NCBI GenBank assembly: GCA_944322005.1
Contig: CALUNL010000003.1
Span: forward strand, 248,001 to 312,000
Origin: an uncultured Alistipes sp.
GTDB taxonomy: Bacteria; Bacteroidota; Bacteroidia; Bacteroidales; Rikenellaceae
Direction: 5' to 3'
DNA: 64,000 nt
Shown: positions 24,544 to 33,245 of the stretch, in pieces
How the letters are laid out: the number at the start of each line of letters is the position of its first letter
Numbering within the stretch: position 1 is the stretch's first letter
Position numbers and translations under genes: made by a program
Notes under the pieces: generated by a model
Told to the model about the DNA's origin: nothing
The model's database searches: none
What the model saw: the letters and a program-made list of their open reading frames with translations, nothing else

Positions 24544-25203
24544 ATGCAGGAGAAAAAACTTACAGAACAGGAGAGTCTGGAGCTCATAAACTCCATGATC
24601 AGCAACACGAGGACGCAACTCACACGCGGAGCCGGGGTGCCGTTCCTCATATGGGGATATACCACAGTAGCCGTATCGCTCTGGGAGTATGCCATGCACT
24701 ACTTCAACCTCTACTGGGGATGGGGATGGTTCGCCCTGCCCGTAATAGGATGGGCATTGACATACCTCTACTCCCGCCACAGCAAGCGGCAGGAGTATGT
24801 AAAGTCATACGTTGACCGTGCCATATACGCCGTATGGACCGTATTCGGAATATCGGTACTGTTCGCATTCGGCGCTGCACTGGTATACAATATATCGATG
24901 TTCTTCATGATGACGCTGCTCATCGGCATGGGAACGGCCATAACGGGCGCAATCATAAAGTCGAAGGTCGTAACCGCAGGCGGCGCACTGACGATGCTCT
25001 CGTCGACGATATTCGCGCTGCGCCACATGTACCTCCCGGAGGTACGGGAGATGGGGCGCCAGGCCATATTCGCATACTCCATGAACGACATGCTGATATT
25101 TGCCGCCATATTCTTCCTGCTCATGTGCATACCGGGGCACATACTCGTCCGCAAGGCAAAGATGAACGACGCAAACAGCAACGGCAATGTTCAGAGAGCT
25201 TAA
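24544..25203 (+). CDS. Multi-span membrane protein of unknown function
   Basis: The 219-residue protein starts with a charged cytoplasmic segment (MQEKKLTEQESLELINSM) and has about five or six transmembrane helices to residue 207, ending in a polar tail. The opening segment resembles a short soluble helix seen in Bacteroidetes proteins encoded beside a winged-helix regulator. Its last 17 bases overlap the next gene, so the two are probably co-translated. Nothing catalytic is visible. It may sense or receive a signal passed to the regulator. Confidence 0.8.
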   Translation: MQEKKLTEQESLELINSMISNTRTQLTRGAGVPFLIWGYTTVAVSLWEYAMHYFNLYWGWGWFALPVIGWALTYLYSRHSKRQEYVKSYVDRAIYAVWTVFGISVLFAFGAALVYNISMFFMMTLLIGMGTAITGAIIKSKVVTAGGALTMLSSTIFALRHMYLPEVREMGRQAIFAYSMNDMLIFAAIFFLLMCIPGHILVRKAKMNDANSNGNVQRA

Positions 25204-25483
25204 CCCACTGCTGCACTCCGAGCTGCGGCTCGCCGTGATGTCGATACTCGTAAGTGTCGAGAGTGCCGACTTCGTCTACCTGCGCAAGCAGACAGGCGCG
25301 ACGGCAGGCAACCTGAGCGTACAGATAGACAAGCTGCAGAAGGCCGGTTACATCGATGTCGAGAAGGGGTTCAACGGCAGGATGCCTCGCACGGTATGCC
25401 GTATAACACGCCAGGGAGTCGATGCCTTCGAGGAGTACGTGAAGGCAATCAGCGAATACATCTCGAGCAAGCCTTCGAGATAG
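25187..25483 (+). CDS. Winged-helix transcriptional regulator (HTH_34 type)
   Basis: The 98-residue protein is a lone winged helix: LHSELRLAVMSILVSVESADFVYLRKQTGATAGNLS is the helix-turn-helix, with recognition helix NLSVQIDKLQKAGYI, then the wing GFNGRMPRTVCRIT and a C-terminal dimerisation helix. This matches the small HTH_34/MarR-like group common in archaea and Bacteroidetes. It overlaps the membrane-protein gene by 17 bases and ends just before a strong terminator. It probably regulates its own operon. No ligand domain is present. Confidence 0.9.
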   Translation: MFRELNPLLHSELRLAVMSILVSVESADFVYLRKQTGATAGNLSVQIDKLQKAGYIDVEKGFNGRMPRTVCRITRQGVDAFEEYVKAISEYISSKPSR

Positions 25484-25506
25484 GCCCGTCCAATCAACCA
25501 TACAAA

Positions 25507-25535
25507 ACGGGCCCTGTACAAAATACAGGGCCCGT
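25507..25535. terminator. Bidirectional terminator
   Basis: ACGGGCCCTGTA pairs with TACAGGGCCCGT around CAAAA, between the winged-helix gene and convergent radC. Confidence 0.85.
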
Positions 25536-25554
25536 CATCTTGCATTTGTTCCCG

Positions 25555-26184
25555 TCACAGCAATCCCGCCTGACGGAAACTGAACTCACCGTCGGAAGAG
25601 AGAATGATGTGGTCGAGCAGACGTATGTCGAACAGCGCCAGTGCCCCGGCGATCTTTCGCGTAAGCGCCTTGTCCTGTTCGCTCGGCTCGGCCGCTCCGG
25701 ATGGATGGTTATGCACCATCAGCACCTGTGTTGCGAGCAGTTCCAATGCTCTCTTGGCTATCAGGCGGTGGTCTACGACCGTGCCCTGCACGCCGCCCTG
25801 GCTCACACGCTGGCGTTCGATGATGCGGTTCGAGTTGGTAAGGTAGAGCACCCAGCACTCCTCGTGTTTCAACCCCTCGATCAACGGGCGGAATATCCGC
25901 GCCACGTCGCCGCTTGTGGAGATGGAACCGACGGTATCGGCATCGGCTGCCATAAGCCTGCGTCCGAGTTCGGTCGCCACGGCAAGGCGTTCGGCCTTGC
26001 GCAAACCGAGGCCCTCGAACATTCGCAGCCGCGACAGCGGCATGCGCATCACACCGGCAAGCGAACCGCATTCCGAAAGGAGCCGCGCGGCAACGCCCTC
26101 GTCGTCCACCAGAAAGGCGACGAGTTCCTCGTCGGTCAATGCACCCGCTCCACGCAAGGCTATCTTGTCATACAAGGCCTTCAT
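25555..26184 (-). CDS. radC: RadC-type JAB/MPN-domain protein
   Basis: The 209-residue protein has an N-terminal helix-hairpin-helix (about 20-75) and a C-terminal MPN domain with the metalloprotease-like motif VHNHPSGAAEPSEQD (about 157-171) and an upstream Glu. RadC proteins were once linked to DNA repair, but that link has been questioned; the activity is not settled. It is slightly short at the N-terminus, missing the usual REKL-type lead, but the core is complete. It follows rnc by 8 bases and is the last gene of the acpP-fabF-rnc transcript. Confidence 0.93.
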   Translation of the reverse strand: MKALYDKIALRGAGALTDEELVAFLVDDEGVAARLLSECGSLAGVMRMPLSRLRMFEGLGLRKAERLAVATELGRRLMAADADTVGSISTSGDVARIFRPLIEGLKHEECWVLYLTNSNRIIERQRVSQGGVQGTVVDHRLIAKRALELLATQVLMVHNHPSGAAEPSEQDKALTRKIAGALALFDIRLLDHIILSSDGEFSFRQAGLL

Positions 26185-26192
26185 GGAGATAT

Positions 26193-26987
26193 TTAGTTGG
26201 CTGTTTTATCGGATTTCTCCGCTCTGTCTATCCTGTCGAGCTTGTCGAGAAGGCTGGCGCACACCTCGTCGCTCATCTCATACGATACCGACCGTGCAGC
26301 TCCCTGCTCGGCCTCCTTTTTCGATTCGCCGTATCCGTGTCCGGCCTCCAGCCCGTCGATTATGGCTACGGAGTGGAACTGCTGGCGGTTGCGGCACTGG
26401 GCATCGTTGCGCGTGCGGAACTGGATGTTGTGGTGGTTCTTCTGCCCCCACTCTATGAGGCGGCTCTTGAAGTCGGTCTCCGACTCGTCGACCTCGTCGA
26501 GCGAGAGATAACGGGCATATATGTCGTTTATGAGCAGGCGGTTGACAAAATCGTAACCCTGGTCGAGATAAATGGTGCCCATCATCGCCTCGAAGGCGTC
26601 GCCGAATATATGTTTCTGGGTAAAATTGCCCGACTGGTTGCATATGACGCACCTGTCGAGACCGATCTCCCTGGCTATGGAATTCAACGAGGCGCGGGAC
26701 ACGATCTTGGAACGCAGTTTGGTGAGTGCGCCCTCGTCATATTCGGGAAATTCAATGAAAACATAGTCGGAAGTCACACTCTCGATGACAGCATCACCGA
26801 GAAACTCCAGACGTTCGTTATTTATAGTCTGCCCGTCGACCGACAGCGATGCCGAACGGTGTATCAGGGCGAGTTTGTAGAGTTCTATGTTATGAGGGAC
26901 AAAGCCGAACATATCGTCGATCATACGATAGTAAGCCTTGTCGCGTCCGAAATTTCTCTTTATCGGACGAAGAATAAAATCAAACAC
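26193..26987 (-). CDS. rnc: Ribonuclease III
   Basis: The 264-residue enzyme cuts double-stranded RNA in rRNA processing and decay. The signature NERLEFLGDAVI is at about residues 57-68, the second metal-binding Asp/Glu pair is in GDAFEAMMGTIYLD, and a double-stranded-RNA-binding domain occupies about 165-240 (GYGESKKEAEQGAARS). A 20-residue charged tail follows. The gene sits 5 bases after fabF, a common Bacteroidetes arrangement acpP-fabF-rnc. Confidence 0.97.
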   Translation of the reverse strand: MFDFILRPIKRNFGRDKAYYRMIDDMFGFVPHNIELYKLALIHRSASLSVDGQTINNERLEFLGDAVIESVTSDYVFIEFPEYDEGALTKLRSKIVSRASLNSIAREIGLDRCVICNQSGNFTQKHIFGDAFEAMMGTIYLDQGYDFVNRLLINDIYARYLSLDEVDESETDFKSRLIEWGQKNHHNIQFRTRNDAQCRNRQQFHSVAIIDGLEAGHGYGESKKEAEQGAARSVSYEMSDEVCASLLDKLDRIDRAEKSDKTAN

Positions 26988-26992
26988 TGATT

Positions 26993-28246
26993 TTACAATT
27001 TACGGAGGACGATTGTCGAGTTGTGTCCGCCGAAACCGAACGTGTTGCTCACTGCCACTTTGACGTCGCGTTTCTGCGCCTTTCCAATCGTCAGGTTCAA
27101 CTTGTCGTCGATTTCAGGATCGATCTTCTCAACATTGATGGTCGGAGGGACAATTCCCTTCGTAATGGCCATCACGCATGCCAACGCCTCGACGGCAGCC
27201 GTAGCGCCGAGAAGGTGTCCCGTCATGGACTTGGTGGACGAGATGTTCATCTTGTAGGCATGGTCGCCGAACAGCTTCTGCACAGCCTTTATCTCGGCCT
27301 TGTCGCCAAGAGGCGTGGAGGTGCCGTGTGCATTGAGGTAATCCACATCCTCGATGCTCAATCCGGCATCGTCGAGCGCATTGCGCATCGACGCAATCGC
27401 GCCGCGACCCTCCGGGTCCGGTGCGGTCATGTGGTGTGCATCGGCAGACATGCCGCCGCCTGCAACCTCGCAATATATCTTTGCTCCGCGAGCCTTCGCA
27501 TGTTCGTACTCCTCGAATATGAGTGCGCCCGAACCCTCTGCGATAACGAATCCGTCACGATCGGCATCGAACGGACGCGATGCATGCTGCGGGTCGTCAT
27601 TACGTGTCGAAAGAGCCTGCATGGAGCTGAATCCGCCGACCGAAGGGACGATAATCGGAGCCTCCGAGCCGCCGGTAACGATGATGTCGGCCTTGCCCCA
27701 GCGCACCAGATTCAGTGCGTCGATCATGGCGTGGTTGGACGATGCGCACGCCGATACCACGCTGTAGTTCGGACCCATGAATCCATATTTGATGGAGATG
27801 TGGCCCGCTGCAAGGTCTGCTATCATCTTCGGTACAAAGAATGGACTGAACCGTGGGATTCCGTCTCCCTCGGCCCAGCCCATAACCTCTTCGTAGAATG
27901 TCTGCATTCCACCTACGCCCGAACTCCATACGACTCCGACCCTTTCGAGGTTCTCCGTCTCAACATCGATCTTCGCATCCTCGACGGCCTGCGTCGCGGC
28001 TATGAGCGCATACTGCGCATACAGATCGTACTTGCGGACCTCCTTGCGGTCGAAATATTTCGTCCAGTCGTAGTTCTTTACCTCGCACGCAATACGGGAC
28101 TTGAAATTGGTTGCATCAAAGTGGGTAATCGGCGCTCCGCCACTGACTCCGTTCTCGAGATTACGGAAATATTCTTCGATATCGTTGCCTATCGGATTGA
28201 TTGTTCCTATGCCGGTAATTACTACTCTTCTCTGCTCTTTCATCAT
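26993..28246 (-). CDS. fabF: 3-oxoacyl-[acyl-carrier-protein] synthase II
   Basis: FabF extends acyl-ACP chains by two carbons in fatty-acid synthesis. The 417-residue protein has the catalytic Cys in VVSACASSNHAM (about 165-176) and two catalytic His in NAHGTSTPLGD (about 307) and KSMTGHLLGA (about 340), so it should be active. The double ATG at 28246/28243 leaves the exact start open by one residue. It lies 45 bases after acpP in the same transcript, which provides its carrier partner. Confidence 0.97.
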   Translation of the reverse strand: MMKEQRRVVITGIGTINPIGNDIEEYFRNLENGVSGGAPITHFDATNFKSRIACEVKNYDWTKYFDRKEVRKYDLYAQYALIAATQAVEDAKIDVETENLERVGVVWSSGVGGMQTFYEEVMGWAEGDGIPRFSPFFVPKMIADLAAGHISIKYGFMGPNYSVVSACASSNHAMIDALNLVRWGKADIIVTGGSEAPIIVPSVGGFSSMQALSTRNDDPQHASRPFDADRDGFVIAEGSGALIFEEYEHAKARGAKIYCEVAGGGMSADAHHMTAPDPEGRGAIASMRNALDDAGLSIEDVDYLNAHGTSTPLGDKAEIKAVQKLFGDHAYKMNISSTKSMTGHLLGATAAVEALACVMAITKGIVPPTINVEKIDPEIDDKLNLTIGKAQKRDVKVAVSNTFGFGGHNSTIVLRKL

Positions 28247-28291
28247 GATCTTAATTCGTATTGCGGACTTGTAAAGACGATCTATTTATAA

Positions 28292-28528
28292 TTATTTCGT
28301 GTGCTCCTCGATGTACTTGATTGCGTCACCGACGGTAGTTATCTTCTCAGCATCCTCATCCGGAATCTGAAGACCGAATGCCTTCTCGAACTCCATAATC
28401 AATTCTACCGTATCCAAAGAGTCTGCGCCCAGATGGCCGGTGAAGCTTGCTTCAGGAGTAACCTCCGACTCTTTAACTCCCAATTTGTCAACGATAATCT
28501 TGACGACTTTTGTCTGAATCTCTGACAT
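28292..28528 (-). CDS. acpP: Acyl carrier protein
   Basis: The 78-residue acidic protein carries growing acyl chains on a phosphopantetheine arm attached to the Ser of [15 protein letters not shown] (about residue 37). Start at 28528 ([10 protein letters not shown]) matches the family; an extra ATG at 28537 would add three residues. It leads the acpP-fabF-rnc-radC transcript. Confidence 0.97.
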   Translation of the reverse strand: MSEIQTKVVKIIVDKLGVKESEVTPEASFTGHLGADSLDTVELIMEFEKAFGLQIPDEDAEKITTVGDAIKYIEEHTK

Positions 28529-28605
28529 AACTTTCAATTTTTAGTTAAACATTTATTGTTGGTTGATATCCTTTTCCCAATAAATTCTTCTGTCTTATAC
28601 GCTGT

Positions 28606-28667
28606 CCGAAAAAAATTCGGCAACTTCCATCGCCGAAGTTTTATCGGATTCGCACCGCGCAAAAATA
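28606..28667 (-). promoter_or_regulatory. acpP promoter box and leader hairpins
   Basis: On the minus strand TATTTTTG (28667-28660) is a -7 box with no clear -33. Downstream, AACTTC/GAAGTT (28622-28627 with 28635-28640) and CCGAA/TTCGG (28606-28610 with 28616-28620) form two hairpins in a leader of about 120 bases before acpP. The purpose is unknown. Confidence 0.45.
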
Positions 28668-28765
28668 ACACTTTTTTATTATCTTTGGCATAAGAAAGTA
28701 AAGATTTTATAATCTGATTTTACCCGCATCGCTTCAACAGATTGAAAACCAACAACGTAACATCA

Positions 28766-29467
28766 ATGAATCTGCTTCTTATTTCAAATTCCACCAATGC
28801 AGGCGAGGAGTATCTCAAATATCCGATGCCGCAGATATCCGAACATCTCAAAGGCATCCGCGAAGTAGCATTCGTGCCATACGCGGCCGTCACATTTTCA
28901 TATGCGGAGTACGAGCGCAAGGTACAAAAGCGGTTCGACGAGATAGGAATCCGCGTGAGGTCGGTACACCGTGCCGACGACCCGGTCCGTATGATTCGCC
29001 GTGCCGAAGCCGTATGCGTCGGAGGCGGCAACACATTCGCACTTGCGAAGAAAATGCAGCAGCAGGGGCTGATGTCGGCGATACTGCGCCGCATAAAAGA
29101 TGGTGTGCCATATGTCGGATGGTCGGCCGGAAGCAACGTCTGCTGTCCCACCATATGTACGACCAACGACATGCCGATCGTACAGCCGGAGTCGTTCAAG
29201 GCCATCGGAGCCGTACGTTTCCAGATCAATCCTCACTACCTCGACGCCAATCCGGCAGGTCACGCCGGCGAGACGCGCGAACAGCGCATTCTGGAATACA
29301 TAGAGGCCAACAGGAACCGTTATGTGGTCGGTCTGCGCGAGGGATGCATGCTTAAATACGACGACAGCGGACTTCGCCTGATAGGATCCCGGCCGATGAG
29401 GATATTCAAGTACGGAATCGAACCTTTCGAAGTGAACGCAGGCGATGACCTGTCGTTCCTGCTGTAA
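28766..29467 (+). CDS. pepE: Dipeptidase E (alpha-aspartyl dipeptidase, family S51)
   Basis: The 233-residue protein is a cytoplasmic serine peptidase of the class-I glutamine-amidotransferase fold that cleaves dipeptides with N-terminal Asp. It has the nucleophile elbow GWSAGSN (about 120-126), the substrate loop CVGGGNTFAL (about 80-90) and the His segment INPHYLDAN (about 155). The start at 28766 (MNLLLISNSTNAG) fits the first strand. A TTG upstream at 28742 is less likely. A TATCTTTG box lies at 28680-28687. Confidence 0.95.
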   Translation: MNLLLISNSTNAGEEYLKYPMPQISEHLKGIREVAFVPYAAVTFSYAEYERKVQKRFDEIGIRVRSVHRADDPVRMIRRAEAVCVGGGNTFALAKKMQQQGLMSAILRRIKDGVPYVGWSAGSNVCCPTICTTNDMPIVQPESFKAIGAVRFQINPHYLDANPAGHAGETREQRILEYIEANRNRYVVGLREGCMLKYDDSGLRLIGSRPMRIFKYGIEPFEVNAGDDLSFLL

Positions 29468-29511
29468 GCACGACGCGGAACCCGACCAAGAGGATATACT
29501 TATATTTATAT

Positions 29512-30507
29512 ATGAAAACCTCCCTGCGATACCGTCTGCACAGCGGGAAGAACTCCAAGATAGCCTACTATATAAGGCAGGCGTCCAGATGCGCCGTGCC
29601 GAAATCGGTACTGCGCCGGCATCTGGACAAGATCCTTGTTGAAGGCGACCGCAAATACCGCTCTTCTGATGTCAGGTCACGCATAGAGTACTACAACAGA
29701 CTGGCAGACGGCACGCAGATAGGAGCAGGCGCAACCCGTCTGGGGGATTTCGCACTGCGCGGAAACAGCAGTACTTATTTCTTCGATTCATACGAGTTCA
29801 CCCGATGGTTCGACGACGATCTGCTGTGGCACTATCTGTTCGGAGACATCACCCACATTCCGGAACACCCGTCCATACTCAAGAGCCGCCCGATAGCCGG
29901 CGACAATGCCAATTCGGTACTGCTGAATCTGGACAAGTGCCGCCACTTCGTATTCCTGAAGGACCGTATACCGTTTGAGAAAAAGGCCGACATGGCCATA
30001 TTCCGCGGTTCGGTCAAGGACAACGAGAACCGCATACGCTTCATCGAAAAATTCGACGGTAGCCCGCGTGTGGATGCCAGCAACACCATATCGGGCGGAG
30101 GCGGTCACTCCGTATCGAGCGACTCAGGAAAGATGGCGCCCAGGATATCGCTATACGACCATCTGAAATTCAAGTACATAATGGCGCTCGAAGGCAATGA
30201 CGTCGCAAGCAACCTGAAATGGATAATGTCATCGTCATCGATTGCTGTCACCCCTCGCATGCGTTACGAGACATGGTACATGGAGGGACGTCTGATACCC
30301 GACGTGCACTACATCGAAATAAAGCCCGATTTCTCCGACCTCGAAGAGCGCATGGATTACTACTCCTCTCATCCAAAACTGGCTCGCGAGATAATCGGGA
30401 ACGCCAACGAATATACGCGCCAATTCCGCGATCCCGAACTCGAACGGTACATCTCACTGTCGGTACTGCGACGCTACTTCGAGGCTACGGGGCAGATATC
30501 CGATTGA
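29512..30507 (+). CDS. Glycosyltransferase family 90 protein
   Basis: The 331-residue protein matches the GT90/CAP10-type group. It has HFVFLKDRIPFEKKADMAIFRGSVKDNENRIRF (in parts; FRGS and the following Arg are typical), PRISLYDHLKFKYIMALEGNDVASNLKWIM and a late DLEERMDYY. Bacterial members add xylose or similar sugars to lipopolysaccharide or capsule. The gene sits 44 bases after pepE and 16 before yraN, and waaA is close. That supports a role in lipopolysaccharide core building, but the sugar is unknown. No membrane segment is seen. Confidence 0.85.
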   Translation: MKTSLRYRLHSGKNSKIAYYIRQASRCAVPKSVLRRHLDKILVEGDRKYRSSDVRSRIEYYNRLADGTQIGAGATRLGDFALRGNSSTYFFDSYEFTRWFDDDLLWHYLFGDITHIPEHPSILKSRPIAGDNANSVLLNLDKCRHFVFLKDRIPFEKKADMAIFRGSVKDNENRIRFIEKFDGSPRVDASNTISGGGGHSVSSDSGKMAPRISLYDHLKFKYIMALEGNDVASNLKWIMSSSSIAVTPRMRYETWYMEGRLIPDVHYIEIKPDFSDLEERMDYYSSHPKLAREIIGNANEYTRQFRDPELERYISLSVLRRYFEATGQISD

Positions 30508-30523
30508 AAACCATCCACTGATT

Positions 30524-30889
30524 ATGAGCGAAACAATGCGTCAGGGGGCCGAAGGCGAGCAGGCGGCGGTCGAATGGCTGCGCGCCAACGGCTACCTCAT
30601 CGTCGAGCGCAACTGGAGATACGGCCGCTATGAAATCGACATCATAGCCGAGCGTTTCGACACACTACACATAATCGAGGTGAAGACCAGGAAAAAGGGG
30701 TCGCTGACTTCGGCGGAGGATGCCATCGACGAGAGGAAATGCAGAGCTCTGTCGCATGCGGCAAAGGCATATATGGCCATGCATCACACACATTCGGAGC
30801 TGCAGTTCGACCTGATAGCGGTGGAAACAGGGCATAACGGAGAAAAAACAATACGTTTGGTTGAGAATGCAATACAATACGGGTGGTAA
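30524..30889 (+). CDS. YraN/UPF0102 family endonuclease-like protein
   Basis: The 121-residue protein has the predicted nuclease fold of the UPF0102 family: GAEGEQAAVEWLRANGYLIVERNWR, GRYEIDIIAE with the metal-binding Asp, IIEVKTRKKG with the E-x-K pair, and a C-terminal FDLIAVE. It could act in DNA processing. The biological role is not settled. It begins 16 bases after the GT90 gene. Confidence 0.93.
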   Translation: MSETMRQGAEGEQAAVEWLRANGYLIVERNWRYGRYEIDIIAERFDTLHIIEVKTRKKGSLTSAEDAIDERKCRALSHAAKAYMAMHHTHSELQFDLIAVETGHNGEKTIRLVENAIQYGW

Positions 30890-30890
30890 T

Positions 30891-30922
30891 TTTGCAGTTA
30901 CGGCAAAAAATACATACCTTTG
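30891..30922 (+). promoter_or_regulatory. waaA promoter
   Basis: TTTG (30891-30894), 20 bases and TACCTTTG (30915-30922) match the consensus, just after the yraN stop codon. The waaA start codon lies about 31 bases past the predicted transcription start. Confidence 0.75.
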
Positions 30923-30958
30923 CAAGGTTTTGTAGAAACGGCATATTCAGAGATTCAG

Positions 30959-32188
30959 ATGTGGCTCTACAACATAGGAATTACAGTATACGAGTCGGCC
31001 ATAAAACTCGCTTCGGCATGGTATCCGAAAGCCAGGCTGTGGAGTGAAGGCCGCAAAGGTCTTCTCGAACGGCTGAAAACGGCCATAAAGCCGGGAGAGC
31101 GCATAATCTGGATACACATCGCATCTCTCGGAGAGTTCGAACAGGGCCGCACCATAATCGAGAAGATACGCAGCGAAAGGCCGGAATTCAAGATTCTGGT
31201 CACATTTTTCTCCCCCTCAGGATATGAAATCCGCAAGAACTACAAGGGAGCCGACTACATCTTCTACCTTCCTTCCGACCGGCCGTCGAACGCCAGAAGG
31301 TTCATGGACATCGTAAATCCGGAAATAGCCATATTTGTAAAATACGAGTTCTGGCTCAACATGCTGGGCGAACTGAAGCGCCGCAACATACGCACGTACA
31401 TCGTGTCGGCGATATTCCGGCGCAACTCGGTATTCTTCAGGCCGTACGGAGGCATCTGGCGCGATGCGCTCGAGACCTTCGACACGATATTCGTACAGAA
31501 CGAGGAGTCGAAAACCCTGCTCGCCGAACTCGGGTACGACAACGTTGTGGTGGCCGGCGACACAAGATTCGACCGTGTGGCGCAGATTGCAGCCGGGACG
31601 GTGAAGATAGAGCTTGTGGAGCGTTTCCGTGACGGCAAACGTCTATTCGTCGCAGGTTCGACCTGGGGCCCGGACGAGGAGATTCTCCAGAGACTGATAA
31701 ACGACAACCCCGACATAAAGTTCGTCGTCGCCCCGCACGAGATGGACGAAAAAAGAATCGAGAAGATCATTGCAGAGACGCGTGGCGGAGCCATACGCTA
31801 CACATGTGCGTCGGCCGATTCAGTAAAAGACAAACAGGTGCTGATTCTCGACACGATGGGAATGCTCTCGTCGGTATACGGATACGCCACATGGGCATAC
31901 ATCGGCGGAGGCTTCGGCGTCGGCATCCACAACACACTCGAAGCGGCCACATTCGGACTTCCGATATCGTTCGGGCCGAACTACTCGAAATTCAAGGAGG
32001 CCCGCGACCTGATTACCCTCGGTGCAGCCGAATCGGTGTCATCGTACGATGACCTGCGAGAGTGGTTTACACCGCTGCGTGATGATGCAGAGGCACTGGC
32101 AAAGGCAAGCCGCGCTTCAAAGGGCTACACCTCGAAGCATCAGGGAGCAACCGACATATTCGTCAAGACAATATTTTCACACGATTAG
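30959..32188 (+). CDS. waaA: 3-deoxy-D-manno-octulosonic acid transferase
   Basis: The 409-residue GT30 enzyme adds Kdo to lipid A at the inner membrane. A hydrophobic N-terminal anchor (WLYNIGITVYESAIKLASAW) is followed by HIASLGEFEQGRTI, the VKYEFWLNML segment, then the C-terminal GT-B half with AGSTWGPDEEIL, FVVAPHE and the donor-site GGGFGVGIHNTLEAATFGLP. I use ATG 30959, after the promoter. The 3' end overlaps the convergent GT2 gene by 26 bases. Confidence 0.96.
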   Translation: MWLYNIGITVYESAIKLASAWYPKARLWSEGRKGLLERLKTAIKPGERIIWIHIASLGEFEQGRTIIEKIRSERPEFKILVTFFSPSGYEIRKNYKGADYIFYLPSDRPSNARRFMDIVNPEIAIFVKYEFWLNMLGELKRRNIRTYIVSAIFRRNSVFFRPYGGIWRDALETFDTIFVQNEESKTLLAELGYDNVVVAGDTRFDRVAQIAAGTVKIELVERFRDGKRLFVAGSTWGPDEEILQRLINDNPDIKFVVAPHEMDEKRIEKIIAETRGGAIRYTCASADSVKDKQVLILDTMGMLSSVYGYATWAYIGGGFGVGIHNTLEAATFGLPISFGPNYSKFKEARDLITLGAAESVSSYDDLREWFTPLRDDAEALAKASRASKGYTSKHQGATDIFVKTIFSHD

Positions 32189-33110
32189 CAAGACGCACCT
32201 TCTCTCCGGAGTGATGCTGCGTCTCGATTCCCTTGCTTATGCCTTTGCGCATACGGGCAAGCCATACGGCTTTCGTCGGACGCAGCGTAAGCACATACCA
32301 CGCACACAACACCGCCGTATAGAACCGCTTGCGCCTCTCATCGGCAAACAAGGCATCGACGTTGCCTTCGATATCCGCCCTGACGTACTTGCTGCGGCCT
32401 ACTCCGAAACTCAGCCGTCTGAAATAGTCCTCCGTAAGTTTCGACTGCGGAATATGATGGTATATCACAGCTCCTGGGACATAATACGGACGTTCACCGA
32501 TAGCCCGCAGCCTCGAGAACATCTCCGTCTCCTCTCCGCCGGTCAGAGTCTCGCCGTTGCGGCCCAGCATAGGGTCGAAGCCTCCGTGAAGGCTGAATAT
32601 CTCGCGCCGGAATGCCATGTTACCGCCAGCCGGCACCATCGAAGCCGGGAACGGCCGTATACGGGCACCCAACCTGATGGGGTTGGCAATCATATGCTCG
32701 GTATATCTGGTCATCCATCCCGGGCGTCCGTTCTCATACTTTGGAATCACCGGGCCGCCGGCCACATGGGCGATATTGCGATCGAAAAATGATATGTAGG
32801 TTTCCACATACTCCGGCACTATGGTCTCGTCATCATCTATTATGGCGATATACTCGCCTACGGAGCTCTCGATACCACGGTTGCGCGCATGCGACAATCC
32901 CTGTGCGGACTCATGAACCATACGGATATTCAGTCCCGGATGGAGCCTTGCGAAGGAATTGAAATCATCGACGGTGGAATCGGTCGAGTTGTTGTTGACA
33001 ACTATACATTCCCACGTCTTCGGCATCGCCGTCTGGGCAGCTACCGACTCAAGTGTACGCAAAAGAGATTCAGCGCGGTTGTAGGTAGAAATTATGAGTG
33101 ACAATTTCAT
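32163..33110 (-). CDS. Glycosyltransferase family 2 protein
   Basis: The 315-residue inverting GT-A enzyme starts with SLIISTYNRAESLLRTLESV, has the nucleotide-sugar motif VVNNNSTD, the metal-binding IIDDDE (about 92-97) and the acceptor-side GGEETEMFSRL (about 190). No clear membrane helix is present except a weak C-terminal one (AVLCAWYVLTL). It probably adds a sugar to lipopolysaccharide or another glycan, in line with the adjoining waaA and GT90 genes. Its 3' end overlaps waaA by 26 bases in opposite direction. Confidence 0.93.
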   Translation of the reverse strand: MKLSLIISTYNRAESLLRTLESVAAQTAMPKTWECIVVNNNSTDSTVDDFNSFARLHPGLNIRMVHESAQGLSHARNRGIESSVGEYIAIIDDDETIVPEYVETYISFFDRNIAHVAGGPVIPKYENGRPGWMTRYTEHMIANPIRLGARIRPFPASMVPAGGNMAFRREIFSLHGGFDPMLGRNGETLTGGEETEMFSRLRAIGERPYYVPGAVIYHHIPQSKLTEDYFRRLSFGVGRSKYVRADIEGNVDALFADERRKRFYTAVLCAWYVLTLRPTKAVWLARMRKGISKGIETQHHSGEKVRLANRVKILS

Positions 33111-33245
33111 ATTGCACCTGTCATTTTAAACAGCCCCAAAATTATACTTTTTTACTATCCTCTCAAAATATAATAACATTCAAGAAACGTCATTTCGGGC
33201 AAATTTCTTATCTTTGGATGTATTTTAACCTAAATTGCCTATCAT

